A stretch of DNA of 64,000 nt from Streptomyces monashensis (lineage in GTDB: Bacteria; Actinomycetota; Actinomycetes; Streptomycetales; Streptomycetaceae), in assembly GCF_001866665.1 (NCBI RefSeq), contig NZ_MLYO01000049.1:1-64000 (forward strand), read 5' to 3'. A program made the translations under genes and the position numbers. The notes beneath the pieces were generated by a model. The model was given only the letters and a program-made list of their open reading frames with translations, made no database searches and was not told the DNA's origin. Positions 8,355 to 17,399 of this stretch are shown here, one piece after another. Numbering within the stretch: the stretch's first letter is position 1; every line of letters starts with the position of its first letter.

Positions 8355-8560
8355 GCCCACGAGGAGACCTGCGGCCGATCGTGACGGCGCCGTCCTTCGA
8401 CACCGATGAGGAAGCCCTGATCCTGGCCCGCGGCGTCCGGGCCGGAACCGTAGCCGTAGCCGTAGCCGTAGCCGTAGCCGTCAACGGATACAGCGAAGGC
8501 GACATCGGCACCCCCCTTGGGCGGTACAAGACCTCCGGATTCGGCGAACGGACCGACGCA
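8355..8560 (+). pseudogene. Aldehyde dehydrogenase C-terminal remnant
   Basis: Reading A-H-E-E-T-C-G and then, after a one-base deletion near 8375, PIVTAPSFDTDEEA, the DNA matches the C-terminal third of an aldehyde dehydrogenase. It jumps directly to ILARGVRAGTV and then NGYSEGDIGTPLGRYKTSGFGER. The segment that normally joins the EEA helix to the RAGTV strand is missing, there is a frameshift, and a (Val-Ala) expansion has been inserted. No N-terminal two-thirds or catalytic Cys region remains. Confidence 0.75.
8450..8479 (+). repeat. Five tandem GTAGCC hexamers
   Basis: Five perfect copies of GTAGCC lie in frame inside the aldehyde dehydrogenase remnant, turning an expected AGTV-x-VNGYSEGD into AGTVAVAVAVAVAVNG. 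Slipped-strand expansion in a non-functional gene is the simplest explanation. Confidence 0.85.
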
Positions 8561-8695
8561 GCCCGACTCGCCCCCAGGACGCCGGCGACCCCAGGCACTC
8601 CAACCGTCCCATCTCCGAACAGCTGACGCCCAGGGTCGGAAACCGGCGGTGACACTCCCGGAAGACAGAGGCCATGGCGTGAGTGAATAGGGGGC

Positions 8696-9010
8696 ATGCT
8701 CTTCGACTTCACGCACGACCACGACGGCGAACGGCTCAGCGGTGCGCACGACGGCGACCCTCCGAGGCCACCGCTGTGGTACTGCATGGCGCAGCGCTCA
8801 GACACCAGCAGCACGGAGCTAGTTCTGCCGCTGGTACGGGAGTTCGTGGCCCACGGCTGCCGAGGAATCGCCTACGACTTCTCCGGACATGGCGAAAGCA
8901 CCGGCAGACAGAGCGAGTTGAGCCTGCGGCGACAGGTTCGAGCAGGCCGTAGCGGTGATCGACGCGTACGCGGGGGCGGGCGGGCCGCGCTCCGGGCCAG
9001 GGCCGCCGCG
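8696..9010 (+). pseudogene. Alpha/beta hydrolase remnant
   Basis: Three frames together give the N-terminal part of an alpha/beta hydrolase: MLFDFTHDHDGERLSG, then ATAVVLHGA in a second frame, then LPLVREFVAHGCRGIAYDFS with the oxyanion-loop-like GHGEST in the first frame, then VIDAYAGAGGP in a third. At least two frameshifts occur and the nucleophile elbow is not recoverable, so the gene is dead. The following 9011-9291 holds nothing I can support. Confidence 0.6.
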
Positions 9011-9291
9011 GGCACACCCCGACCGAACCCACTGGCCACGGCGAGTGGGCGGGACGGCAGCCTGCGCAGCAAAACCGCCTTCCTGCTCGCCGTCCTGCGG
9101 TGCCGCACGCTCGCCGCCGTACGCTCCTTGCCGGTGCCGCCCACTGCGACCGACCCCGCCGTGCCCGATCCCACCGCATCCGGTCCCGCCGTGCCGACTC
9201 CCACCATGTCCCGCCCCGTCACGCCGGACCGCACCGGCCCTCACGTGCCATCCGCAGCCCCGGCCACTCCTCCCAGGAACAGGCGAATCCC

Positions 9292-10131
9292 GTGACACGA
9301 CGCCAAGCCGCCACCGCCCCCTACCGCACCGGCCTGCTCGGCAACGACGACCCGCGCGAACGTGACCGTCTGGAGTCCATCCAGCGCAGCGTGGACAGGT
9401 TCACCACAGACATCGTCGACGGCCTTCCCGTCCAGGCGTCCTGGAACTGTCTGGAACTGGGAGCAGGCGCCGGCTCGGTCGCCTACTGGCTCGCCGCCCG
9501 CTGCCCCGAGGGACGCGTGGTCGCCGTCGACCTCGACACCCGCCATCTCGACGCCGGCCGGGCCGCCAACCTGGAGATCCACGAAGCCGACATCACGCGG
9601 CACGACTACGTGCCCGGCACCTTCGACCTCATCCACGCCCGCTACCTGTTCTGCCACCTCCGCGACCGGGACGAGATGATCACCCGGGCTGCCAGCTGGC
9701 TCTCCCCCGATGGCTGGCTCGTCATCGAAGAACCCTACGACCTGCCGCCCACGGACTCCCCGTTCCCGCTGGTCCAGCGCATCCTCAGCGCCTACCAGCA
9801 CACCTGCAGGCAGCACGGCGCCGACATGACCTGGGCACGCAAAGTGCCCGCGCTGCTCGCCCGCAACGGGCTGACCGAGGTGGCCTACGCCGCAAACCCC
9901 GGCTGCATGGGTGGCCTCGACAAGGACCGCTGGCGCCCGCTGATCGAGCGGGCCGCCCCCGCCCTCCTGGCCGCAGGCCTCGTCACCGAGGGAGACCTCG
10001 GTCAGTTCACCGAACTGCTGAAGGACCCGGCGTTCATCGACATCCCTCAGCTGACCGTCTCCGCCTGGGGCCGTCGCCCGCCGCACACCCCACCGCCGGC
10101 CACACCCGTCGGCGAACGTGCGCGGGGGTGA
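9292..10131 (+). CDS. SAM-dependent class I methyltransferase
   Basis: A 279-residue methyltransferase. Motif I is LELGAGAGSVAYWLA (about residues 54-68), followed by VVAVDLDTRHLDAG and a DITRHDYVPGTFDLIHARY segment for motifs II-III. After the Rossmann core is a helical C-terminal lid ending in a Pro-rich tail. The GTG at 9292 is preferred because the frame upstream has no family similarity and an AGGA lies about 14 bases before it. The target is unknown; the gene sits alone among pseudogenes. Confidence 0.8.
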   Translation: MTRRQAATAPYRTGLLGNDDPRERDRLESIQRSVDRFTTDIVDGLPVQASWNCLELGAGAGSVAYWLAARCPEGRVVAVDLDTRHLDAGRAANLEIHEADITRHDYVPGTFDLIHARYLFCHLRDRDEMITRAASWLSPDGWLVIEEPYDLPPTDSPFPLVQRILSAYQHTCRQHGADMTWARKVPALLARNGLTEVAYAANPGCMGGLDKDRWRPLIERAAPALLAAGLVTEGDLGQFTELLKDPAFIDIPQLTVSAWGRRPPHTPPPATPVGERARG

Positions 10132-10215
10132 GAGGCCTGGCCAGTTGCCTCGACCGGAGATCCCTGTGCAGAACAGCTGATGCAGGCTGGGCAGGGCATC
10201 CTGCACCGGCAACTA

Positions 10216-10314
10216 CCACCGTCCGAGGCGGAGTTCGGCTCCCGGCAGGCCTGCTGGTGGCGGCTGGGCCGGTGGCACGAGGCCGGCGTCTTCGAGCAGC
10301 TGCATGTCGAGCAC
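10216..10314 (+). mobile_element. IS5-type transposase N-terminal fragment
   Basis: The translation contains GSRQACWWRLGRWHEAGVFE followed by QLH, which matches the well-conserved N-terminal block of IS5-family (IS402-like) Streptomyces transposases. Nothing of the catalytic DDE domain follows, and I found no terminal repeats, so only a short relic is left. Confidence 0.6.
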
Positions 10315-10329
10315 GGTGGTGCCCCTCCC

Positions 10330-10542
10330 TCAGATGCGGGTGCCGTCGCGGTCGAACTGCAGTGGGGTGACGCCGCCGACCGCCTCCCACAGGCGGCGCC
10401 GGAACTCCTCCTCAACGGAGCCGTACAACGGATGCCGGCGAAGGTGAGCGGGGTCGGCCCGGACGTGCTGACTCGGGCGCTGCCGGCCTTTTCCCACGAG
10501 GACGCCGAAGCCGGAACGGCCGGAGGCGCGACGCGCGCGGGT
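10330..10542 (-). other. Coding-like fragment without start
   Basis: About 70 codons are open on the minus strand, ending in LWEAVGGVTPLQFDRDGTRI and a stop. Composition and codon positions look coding, but there is no start codon in frame. I do not recognise the family; it may be the 3' end of a gene cut by the adjacent IS-type relic. Confidence 0.25.
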
Positions 10543-10657
10543 TCACTGCGGTGCCCGGCCGGACACACGCGTTGCGAAAAAACGGTTCGTTCGGTAGTTC
10601 TCATCGCCGGACGCGAGCAGTGCCTCCGGCGAACGCGCCGTGCCGGTCGCCTGATGC

Positions 10658-11060
10658 TTGACCGGCCTTCTCACCAGCGTCGATGAGACATCGGGAGAAC
10701 CCTTTTGCGTACTCACCGTCCGCCCCGGCGGGAAGGCGGCCGTGATCGGCGACCACGGTTCCGTGAAGTACACGCTGCTGCGCCTGATCGTGGGCGTGGA
10801 GTGGCCGGACGCCGGCGGGTTGACCGTCGAGGCGCCCGGCGGGACGGCCTACCTGGCCGAGACCATCGATCTGCCCTGCGGCCGCACGACTTCGCCCACA
10901 TCCTCTTCGCCGACCTCGCCGCCCGTGCGATCAGGGGCAGGGACGGCACCCGCTGGTCCGACTTCGGGCACCGGACCACCCCGGCCGACCTCGAACCGTG
11001 CACCGGCTGGCGATGGGCAATCCGGGCATCGTCCGTGAACTCCTGCGCTTCGCACGGCTG
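10658..11060 (+). pseudogene. ABC-F type ATPase remnant
   Basis: The first frame reads VRPGGKAAVIGDHGSVKYTL then LRLIVGVEWPDAG, clearly a Walker A region (normally GDNGSGKSTLLRL) with the essential Gly-Lys-Ser replaced by Val-Lys-Tyr. The continuation GGTAYLAETIDLP shifts frame into PHDFAHILFADLAARAI, as in ABC-F antibiotic-resistance or ribosome-rescue ATPases. The Walker A changes, the frameshift and the truncation mark it as dead. From 11061 to 11472 I see no gene. Confidence 0.55.
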
Positions 11061-11472
11061 AGCCGCGGTGACGATCCCCGGTACGCGTTCTGACGGAACC
11101 AACCCGGTTGGCGGTGGCTCAGGCACTCCGACGACAAGCCGGCTTCTTGATGCTCACCCCAGCCGTGCTCGACAACACCCTCCACGTGGCCCGGCGTGGC
11201 ACGGCGGGCAGCCACAGGCGGGCTCCCTCGACGGGCGCGGAGCAAAGGAAGCGCAAAGCCCGGGTTCGGAGTGTGGCACCGGCCGCGGAAAGCGCATGGG
11301 TTCCGGGGAGGCGCACTGGGCGGACTCTGCGGTTCTCGTCATCTAAACCGGGGTTCTGCCGATGGAATTCGTTGATCACCACGGCTTGTGATGAGGATTT
11401 ACTCATGCCACTCTTCAGACTGTCGCGGCGCCGAGATCACTGCATGACGGGACGCATCAGCGAAGGGCAGCC

Positions 11473-11740
11473 GTGTATTTCGAGACACTCAAGGCCAAGA
11501 TCCACCGCGCGACCGTCAGTCATTCGCACCTGGACTACCTCGGCTCCAGCACCATCGACTCGGACCTGATGGAAGCTGCCGGGATCCGACGTCACGCGAA
11601 GATCGACCTGGTCAACGTGACCAACGGAGCCCTCGCCGGGAGCGGCCTGATCCGCGGCGACCAGGTGGCCAGGCGTCTGACTCGCCGAGCCCCGGACCGG
11701 ATCGTCGATCCCGGGGCCCGGCATCGACGGCGGAGCTTCG
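11473..11740 (+). pseudogene. panD: Aspartate 1-decarboxylase (PanD)-like remnant
   Basis: From a GTG preceded by GAAGGG the sequence reads LKAKIHRATVSHSHLDYLGS then STIDSDLMEAAG and KIDLVNVTNGA, which follows PanD closely, including the Gly-Ser self-cleavage site that makes the pyruvoyl group (YLGS). After VNVTNGA about ten residues are missing and the rest (ARRLTRRAPDRIVD) only faintly resembles the PanD C-terminus. PanD makes beta-alanine for pantothenate; this copy is probably inactive. From 11741 to 12044 there is no gene. Confidence 0.6.
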
Positions 11741-12044
11741 CCACCTGTGCAACGCCGACACCCCAATCCCTCCTCCCCGCCCCCTCCCAACGAGCCGGAA
11801 CGAATTGGCCGCCACGCTTTCCGCACCGACGATGCCACCCACCTCCCGGACAACTCCGCGGAACACCCCACCGACAGCATCGACAGCATTCCGGGACTGA
11901 CCAGACACTGCTCACCCTGCGAAATGTTGCGAGCGAAGCCGTCCTGACAGCACATCCGAAACCTCCGTCGGCCGAGCCCAGCCCGCTGCACGCTGCCCGC
12001 AGCCACCGCACGCCCCGGCGTACCCGATTCGAAGGAGACCGAAG

Positions 12045-12986
12045 ATCACTCAGCAGACCATTCATCGCGGCAGCGCGGCGGCATGGATCGGGCGCGGGCT
12101 CGGGGCCGTCCCAGCCCCCGGACTCGTCATCGGCGGGATCGTCGGACTGCAGGGCGGCGCGGCACTGACCACCCACCTCTACCCGGTGGTAGGGCCAGCC
12201 GGAGTGGTCACCCTGCGGCTGCTCATCGCCGCCGCTGTACTGATCGCCGTATGGCGTCCAGGACTGCGATGGGACAGGACCACGTGGGCCGTGGTTGCCG
12301 GTGCCGGCGCGCTCCTCGCGGTCCATCACCTCAGCTACTACGAGGCCGTGGACCGCCTCCCGTTGGGTGCCGCCACCACCGTGGAGTTCGCCGGGCCCTT
12401 CCTGATCGCCGCGGTAGGGTCCCGCCGCGCAGCCTACCTGCTGTGGGCCTGCCTCGCCGCCGCGGGCGTGGTGCTGCTCAGCGCCTCAGGCCCTCACCTG
12501 AACGCCGAAGGCCTGGGGTTCGCCGCCCTGGCCGGCTGCTGCTGGGGCGGCTACATCCTGGTCGGCAAACTCCTCGCCGACCGCGTTCCTGATGGCCGCG
12601 GCCTCGCACTGGCGGTGGCCTGGGGCGCCCTGCTCAGCCTCCCCTACGGCATCGCCCAGGCGGGGACCCGGCTCTTCGCCCCGGCCACGCTGGCCCTGGC
12701 CGCCGCCGTGGCAGTCCTCTCCAGTGTCCTCCCCTACTCCTTCCAACTCGAAGCACTGCGCGGGCTCTCCCCGCGAGTCTTCGGCGTACTCACGAGCCTC
12801 GAACCAGCCATCGGCGCGCTGGTCGGACTTCTCCTTCTGGACCAGCACCTCACCATGCCGCAGTGGCTCGGCATCACCGCCGTGGCACTGGCATCCGTCG
12901 CGGCCACCCGAAGCGACCGCGGCAAACAGCGAAACAACAACGATACCGACGCAGCCCGGTCACCCGTCACCATGCTCGACCCATGA
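12045..12986 (+). CDS. EamA/RhtA-type drug/metabolite exporter
   Basis: A ten-helix DMT-superfamily permease of about 313 residues (amino-acid or metabolite efflux, RhtA-like) in the cytoplasmic membrane. The two EamA halves are visible: the first from GLVIGGIVGLQGG to VVLLSASG, the second from GFAALAGCCWGGYILVGKLL to WLGITAVALASVAA. The helix-complete reading begins at an ATC codon at 12045, six bases after GGAGA. No ATG, GTG or TTG exists in frame until the GTG at 12186, which would delete the first helix. Either a true start was mutated (ATG to ATC) or initiation is non-standard. Confidence 0.7.
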   Translation: MTQQTIHRGSAAAWIGRGLGAVPAPGLVIGGIVGLQGGAALTTHLYPVVGPAGVVTLRLLIAAAVLIAVWRPGLRWDRTTWAVVAGAGALLAVHHLSYYEAVDRLPLGAATTVEFAGPFLIAAVGSRRAAYLLWACLAAAGVVLLSASGPHLNAEGLGFAALAGCCWGGYILVGKLLADRVPDGRGLALAVAWGALLSLPYGIAQAGTRLFAPATLALAAAVAVLSSVLPYSFQLEALRGLSPRVFGVLTSLEPAIGALVGLLLLDQHLTMPQWLGITAVALASVAATRSDRGKQRNNNDTDAARSPVTMLDP

Positions 12987-13583
12987 ACACGCCGCGCCTG
13001 GCTTTGTTCACGTCCCTGGGCAGCAATTCGGCAGCACTTTCGGTGTCGCTCCCACGATGGTGATTGTCGACAATGTTCACTGGCGGAGCGGCACCAGGAC
13101 CATCCTCGTGGGGTCGGGCCGCGGCTGTTCCTCCATCTGGTCTCGTGGAGCCATGACCGTCGACCGAGTAACTCTCTGCAGCCACCAGCAGGAGCTGTGA
13201 CTCCGTGCGGGCGGGTCGCTCTCGACGTGGACGGGATGTCAGCGTATTCACCCGCAATCCGCGCAGAGCAGACGGACGTCTCGATGGCGTCGAAGAAGCC
13301 CGGCATCGTTTTCGCCCACGGCCTGCGGCGCCCGTTGTCCGGGGCCATCCCGCTGTGTGGCTGGTGGTGCAGGGGCTCGCCGTCGCGGTGGTGGTGTCCG
13401 CCGGTGTCTCGGCAGCCGCACTCTGGCGCCGACGGCCGACGCCGAGCCGGGCTGTCTGGCTGCGCCTGGGCCCGGTCGCGCCGTCCGCGGCCGGGTTCGT
13501 ACCGTGGGCAGTGTGGTGGGTGTCGCCATGTGACGACCATCGTCCCCTCCACGGCTCCAACGGCCTTCTGAACACCTCCTGTT
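12987..13583. other. Non-coding gap with a possible membrane-peptide fragment
   Basis: No firm gene. On the plus strand about 13366-13515 reads AVWLVVQGLAVAVVVSAGVS and RLGPVAPSAAGFVPWAVWW, two hydrophobic segments that could be the relic of a small membrane protein, but it lacks a credible start and ribosome site. Confidence 0.3.
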
Positions 13584-13619
13584 GGCTTCCTCCCCGGGCT
13601 GAGGCCCGGGGAGGAAGCC
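13584..13619. terminator. Perfect 16-bp stem-loop between convergent genes
   Basis: GGCTTCCTCCCCGGGC (13584-13599), loop TGAG, then the exact complement (13604-13619). It lies between the rightward exporter and the leftward FemAB-like gene, so it may terminate both, although no T-run follows. Similar GC-rich stems also occur at ends of IS200/IS605-type elements, so an IS relic is an alternative. Confidence 0.55.
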
Positions 13620-13648
13620 GATCAAGACGTACTCCTTTGACCGGGCGC

Positions 13649-14647
13649 TCACCCCTCCACCGCCCACAGTGGTGAAATGACCGCGCCGCGCAGGGATTTG
13701 GCGTGGAGTGATTCCATTCCGAGGTGGAGGGCGGTGGCGCCGCGCGTGTAGGCGTGGGTGATGGGGAGGTAGTAGGCGATGTTGAAGTACTCGTGGGCAC
13801 CACGGAGCGTGGGGTAGTCGTAGCCGGTGGAGCGGAGCCAAAGGGTGTTGGCGTGGTGGTAGAAGAGGCTGAAGGCGGCCATACGACCCTCGGCGTAGGC
13901 GGCTTGGACGATGCCGGTGCCTGCCATGTTGTCGGCTTGGTCCTGGAGAAGACGGGCCATGACGGCGGGGTCGGCCGGGTGACCGTGGCGTTGCTGGAGC
14001 TGGGCGGCCAAGGCGCCGGCGGATTCCGCGCATTCGGAGAGGCGGAGGGTGCGCAGTTCGTATCCGGCCTCGGCGAAGGCACGGCGTTCGCGACGGATGG
14101 CGGTGCGCCGCTTGCGGGGCAGGGCGGCGAGGTAGTCGTCGAAGGTGGTGCCGGGGAGCGGGATACGGGCATCCTGGTTGAGCTGCAAGGGTTTGGTGCC
14201 GCAGGTGTCGGCGAGTTCGGCGGCGGCCGTGTCGGTGACGTACAGCCACCATGGCTGGGCTTGGTGGGCGGCGGCGAGCGACCTGGTCGCCACCACAAGT
14301 GCGCCAAGGGCTGCTCGCCGCGGGCCAGGGGCGAGGGCGTGGTGGAGCAGCGGGGCGTTGAGGTAACCGCGGCGGGCTCCGGCGAGGAGGGTTCTGGCGG
14401 GTGTGCGGCCGGGCAGGAGTTCGTGGACGCGGTAGAGGTCGTTGGGTTCGGTCCTGACCACGTACAGCGGTGCTGCGGCGACGAGCCGGCCGTCGTCGTG
14501 GACCAGGGCGTAGTGGACCTCGGCGGTCGGGTCGTGCTGCTGGGCGGCGAGCCACTGGTGGGAGAGGTAGAAGCCCGCTTGCTCGGCCAGCGCGTCCCAG
14601 GAGGCGGCAGGAACGTCCATGATGTCGCGGACCAGTCTGAGGATCAC
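13649..14647 (-). CDS. FemAB-like GNAT acyltransferase
   Basis: A 332-residue protein of the FemAB-like/peptidogalycan recognition (GNAT-fold) type. It has a double acyltransferase fold with the typical DDYLAALPRKRRTAIRRERR segment, then LRLSECAESAGALAAQLQQR and a C-terminal HLGMESLHAKSLRG. Related proteins transfer amino acids or acyl groups, sometimes from aminoacyl-tRNA. The GTG at 14647 is the first in-frame start. It is the last gene of a five-gene leftward operon (37 bp after the MFS gene), which suggests a tailoring or self-protection role in the small-molecule pathway proposed for this region. Confidence 0.7.
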   Translation of the reverse strand: MILRLVRDIMDVPAASWDALAEQAGFYLSHQWLAAQQHDPTAEVHYALVHDDGRLVAAAPLYVVRTEPNDLYRVHELLPGRTPARTLLAGARRGYLNAPLLHHALAPGPRRAALGALVVATRSLAAAHQAQPWWLYVTDTAAAELADTCGTKPLQLNQDARIPLPGTTFDDYLAALPRKRRTAIRRERRAFAEAGYELRTLRLSECAESAGALAAQLQQRHGHPADPAVMARLLQDQADNMAGTGIVQAAYAEGRMAAFSLFYHHANTLWLRSTGYDYPTLRGAHEYFNIAYYLPITHAYTRGATALHLGMESLHAKSLRGAVISPLWAVEG

Positions 14648-14683
14648 GGCGGGCTTCCTTCCGGGCGGCGGGTGTGCCCGCGA

Positions 14684-15985
14684 TCAGTGGGACGTGGGGG
14701 TGGCCGCAGAAGCGGAGGCCGATGCCGATGCGGCGCTGTCGGTCGCTGCCGCCGGTGATACGCCGGCGGTGCGACGCGGGAAGATCCCGGGACGTACGAA
14801 TACGCACGCGACGGCGACGGCCACGGCTCCGGAAGCACAGGTGAGCACGAAGGCGCTGTGGTATCCGGCCGACCCGGAGTGCTGGGCCAACTGCCCTGCC
14901 GCCAGCGCTGAGATTCCCTGACCGACGATCAAGCCGCTGCCGAGCAGAGCCATGGCCTCCCCCATGCGTTCCAGCGGGGCGGCCTGCTCCGCAAGGCTGA
15001 AGAGTGCGGTGAGGTGGGGGGCCACGGCCAGTCCGATGCCCGCGACAGCTGCAGTTGCGGCGGGGAAGCCACCCACGGCGAGCAGCGGCAGCAGCAGGAC
15101 GGCCTGCGCGGAGATGGCGATGCGGAGCTGGAGCGTCACTTCGAGGGCGACTGGCCGGACCGTGATGAGCAGTCCGGCAAGTGAGCTGGTCACGGCCATC
15201 GCTCCCCAGACGAATCCGGCCATGCCGGTGTTGCCGAGGTGCTCGGAGAGTGCGCTGGTGCCCGCGTTGGCGCTTCCCCAGATCATGCCCTGGAGCAGCG
15301 CCATGCCGAACAGCACGACCAACGCGGGGTGCAGCAGCCTCGCCTGGGAGGCGGCTTCGGCGGGTGTTCCGGCCGGCGCGGTGGGATGCAGTGCGAAGAG
15401 CGTCCCGAAGACCGCGATGAGCAGTCCGGCCAGGACGAGCCCGGCCTCAGGCGCGATCAGGACCACCATGACGCCCGCGAGCGCCGGCCCCGCCATGAAG
15501 CTCACTTCGTCGACGGAGGTGTCGAACGAGAGCGCGCGGCGGGTCAACTCCTTTGCGGCTGCCTGGTCCTGGTCGTCACCGGGTTCGGTCAGGACGACCC
15601 ACCGGGTGCGGGAGAGCGGACCGATCTGCGGCACGGTGAGGCCGACGGCGCCGGCAAGTGCCGCCTGCACGACGAACGGCATCGCGGTGAGCGCCGACGC
15701 GACGAAGAGGGCGATGGCCGCCGCGTTCGCCAGGGAGGCGACCAGGATGACGGGGCGGTGGCCGCGACGGTCGGCGCAGCGCCCGAGGAAGGGGCCGCCG
15801 ACAGCCTGTCCGGACCACAGCATCCCGGCCGCGACTCCGGCGGCGCCGATGCCCCTGAGCTCGGTCAGCATCAGGAGAGTGCCGATGGGGCAGATCGCGG
15901 CAGGCAGCCGTGCCGCGAAGGAGATCGCGGGCAGCGCGGGACCCGCGATCTGCGTAACTCTTGGGGCGGTACGCCTCACTGACAC
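14684..15985 (-). CDS. MFS transporter (first of two)
   Basis: A 433-residue, twelve-helix major facilitator. It carries the cytoplasmic loop 2-3 signature as GRCADRRGHRP after helix 2, a long central loop, and a Ser/Ala-rich C-terminal tail. Efflux of a small hydrophilic product is likely. Only 18 bp separate it from the upstream MFS gene; two adjacent, dissimilar MFS genes in one operon suggest export of two compounds or one importer plus one exporter. Family members act as proton antiporters in the cytoplasmic membrane. Confidence 0.8.
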   Translation of the reverse strand: MSVRRTAPRVTQIAGPALPAISFAARLPAAICPIGTLLMLTELRGIGAAGVAAGMLWSGQAVGGPFLGRCADRRGHRPVILVASLANAAAIALFVASALTAMPFVVQAALAGAVGLTVPQIGPLSRTRWVVLTEPGDDQDQAAAKELTRRALSFDTSVDEVSFMAGPALAGVMVVLIAPEAGLVLAGLLIAVFGTLFALHPTAPAGTPAEAASQARLLHPALVVLFGMALLQGMIWGSANAGTSALSEHLGNTGMAGFVWGAMAVTSSLAGLLITVRPVALEVTLQLRIAISAQAVLLLPLLAVGGFPAATAAVAGIGLAVAPHLTALFSLAEQAAPLERMGEAMALLGSGLIVGQGISALAAGQLAQHSGSAGYHSAFVLTCASGAVAVAVACVFVRPGIFPRRTAGVSPAAATDSAASASASASAATPTSH

Positions 15986-16003
15986 GTCTTCACCTTCCAG
16001 TCA

Positions 16004-17302
16004 TCACGGGGCGGACGCCGGGTCCTGCCGTACGGGCTCGGCCGGCGTCGCCTCCGGCGGTATGGAGTCCTGCGATCCGGCTTCTTGCGGTGCGGGGTCG
16101 CCCAGGCTCAGCACCGCCGGCACCGCCAGCAGATTCACCGCGCCGAGGACCACCCACGGCCAGGCGGGTCCCTGCCCCAGCAGCAGGGTGAGCACACCGG
16201 GGGCGAGCGCGTTCCCAAGACTCCAGGAGAGCTGGAAGACGCCGAGACAGCGGCCGCGGATGCGCTCGGGCGCCAGGGAGGCGCTGAGTTCACTGCTCGA
16301 CGGCAGACTGAGCATCTCGGCGACCGTGAACACCGCCATCGCCAGCAGCAGACCGGTGGACACCGCCCAGCCCGGAAGGGCGAGCAGCACCCCGAAGACG
16401 GCGAAGGCCACGGCGTTGACCACAGCGGCCAGGGCCAGGACCCGTGTCGGGGACCGATGCTCGATCAGACGGGCCACCAGCGTCTGCACCAGAGCGACCA
16501 GCGCCATGTTGCCGACGATGCAGGCGCCCACCGACCAAGGCGCGGCGTGGAGCGTCTCGGTGGTGTAGACGGCGAGCAGTACCGGTGGCACGCTCGCCGC
16601 GAGGACGAAGGCCAGGTTGGCCACGGTCAGCCGCATGTAACGCAGATCGCGCAACACGGCTGCGTAGCCGTCGCGTCGGGTCACACCGGTGCGGTGCGGC
16701 ACGCTGTTCTCGGAGTCCGGGCGCCAGGCGGCCATCAGGCACGCGGTGACCACGAAGGTCAGCGCGTTGGCCACGACCAGTGCTCGGACGCCGCTGTGGT
16801 CCATCGCGAGGGCTGCGGACGCCACGATGACCCCGAAACCTCCGCCGACGTTCCTCAGCGCGCTGATGAAACCGAACCAGCGGGCCTGGTCGTCACCGCG
16901 GGCGGCCAGCAGCACCAGGGCACGGCTCGACGTCCAGTAGGCACTCGATCCGGCCTGGACGGCGAACTGCACCACGATGATCTTCGCCACGGAGTCCGCG
17001 GCGAGGAAGGCCGAGAATCCGGCGGCCGAGATGATGTTGGCGACGATCACCACCTTGCGGGGTCCGAACCGGTCGGTCAGCGGGCCTGCGACGACCGCCG
17101 TGGGCAGAGCGAGGAACTGCCCGGCCGACAGCGCGGCGCCGATGGAGCCGAGAGACAGCGACGTCGTGGTGGTGAAGTAGATGACGGTGAAGGCCAGGAC
17201 GAGCCCGTTGCCGAGGCTGTCCAGGATGTTCGCCGACACGAAGCGGCCGTGCCCCCTCGTGTCGGGAAGTCCCCACTTCTCCAGCAGGTTCCGTCCGGTC
17301 AT
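16004..17302 (-). CDS. MFS transporter (second of two)
   Basis: A roughly 432-residue, twelve-helix major facilitator with the loop 2-3 motif GPLTDRFGPRKV. I prefer the ATG at 17302 (MTGRNLLEKWG); a GTG four codons earlier is the alternative and neither has a strong ribosome site. The second half contains SLPSSSELSASLAPERIRGR, typical of drug-efflux MFS members. Downstream of the dioxygenase gene in the leftward operon; probably an exporter and self-resistance determinant for the cluster product. Confidence 0.8.
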   Translation of the reverse strand: MTGRNLLEKWGLPDTRGHGRFVSANILDSLGNGLVLAFTVIYFTTTTSLSLGSIGAALSAGQFLALPTAVVAGPLTDRFGPRKVVIVANIISAAGFSAFLAADSVAKIIVVQFAVQAGSSAYWTSSRALVLLAARGDDQARWFGFISALRNVGGGFGVIVASAALAMDHSGVRALVVANALTFVVTACLMAAWRPDSENSVPHRTGVTRRDGYAAVLRDLRYMRLTVANLAFVLAASVPPVLLAVYTTETLHAAPWSVGACIVGNMALVALVQTLVARLIEHRSPTRVLALAAVVNAVAFAVFGVLLALPGWAVSTGLLLAMAVFTVAEMLSLPSSSELSASLAPERIRGRCLGVFQLSWSLGNALAPGVLTLLLGQGPAWPWVVLGAVNLLAVPAVLSLGDPAPQEAGSQDSIPPEATPAEPVRQDPASAP

Positions 17303-17399
17303 CGCCGGCCACACGGCTCGGGGCGGCGCGCGGAGCGGGGCCGGACGCCACAGCCGTCCGCGTACGCCGTGCCGGTCGCGGTGGGCAGCCGGGGCTCGC

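Noticed and set aside
8450..8479. Functional Val-Ala repeat protein
   Set aside because: The flanks are aldehyde dehydrogenase sequence with a frameshift and deletion, so the tract is part of a pseudogene.
10330..10542. Minus-strand frame ending LQFDRDGTRI as a gene
   Set aside because: No start codon and no recognisable family; kept only as a coding-like fragment.
13584..13619. CRISPR-like or tandem repeat
   Set aside because: It is one inverted repeat with a four-base loop, not a spaced direct repeat array.
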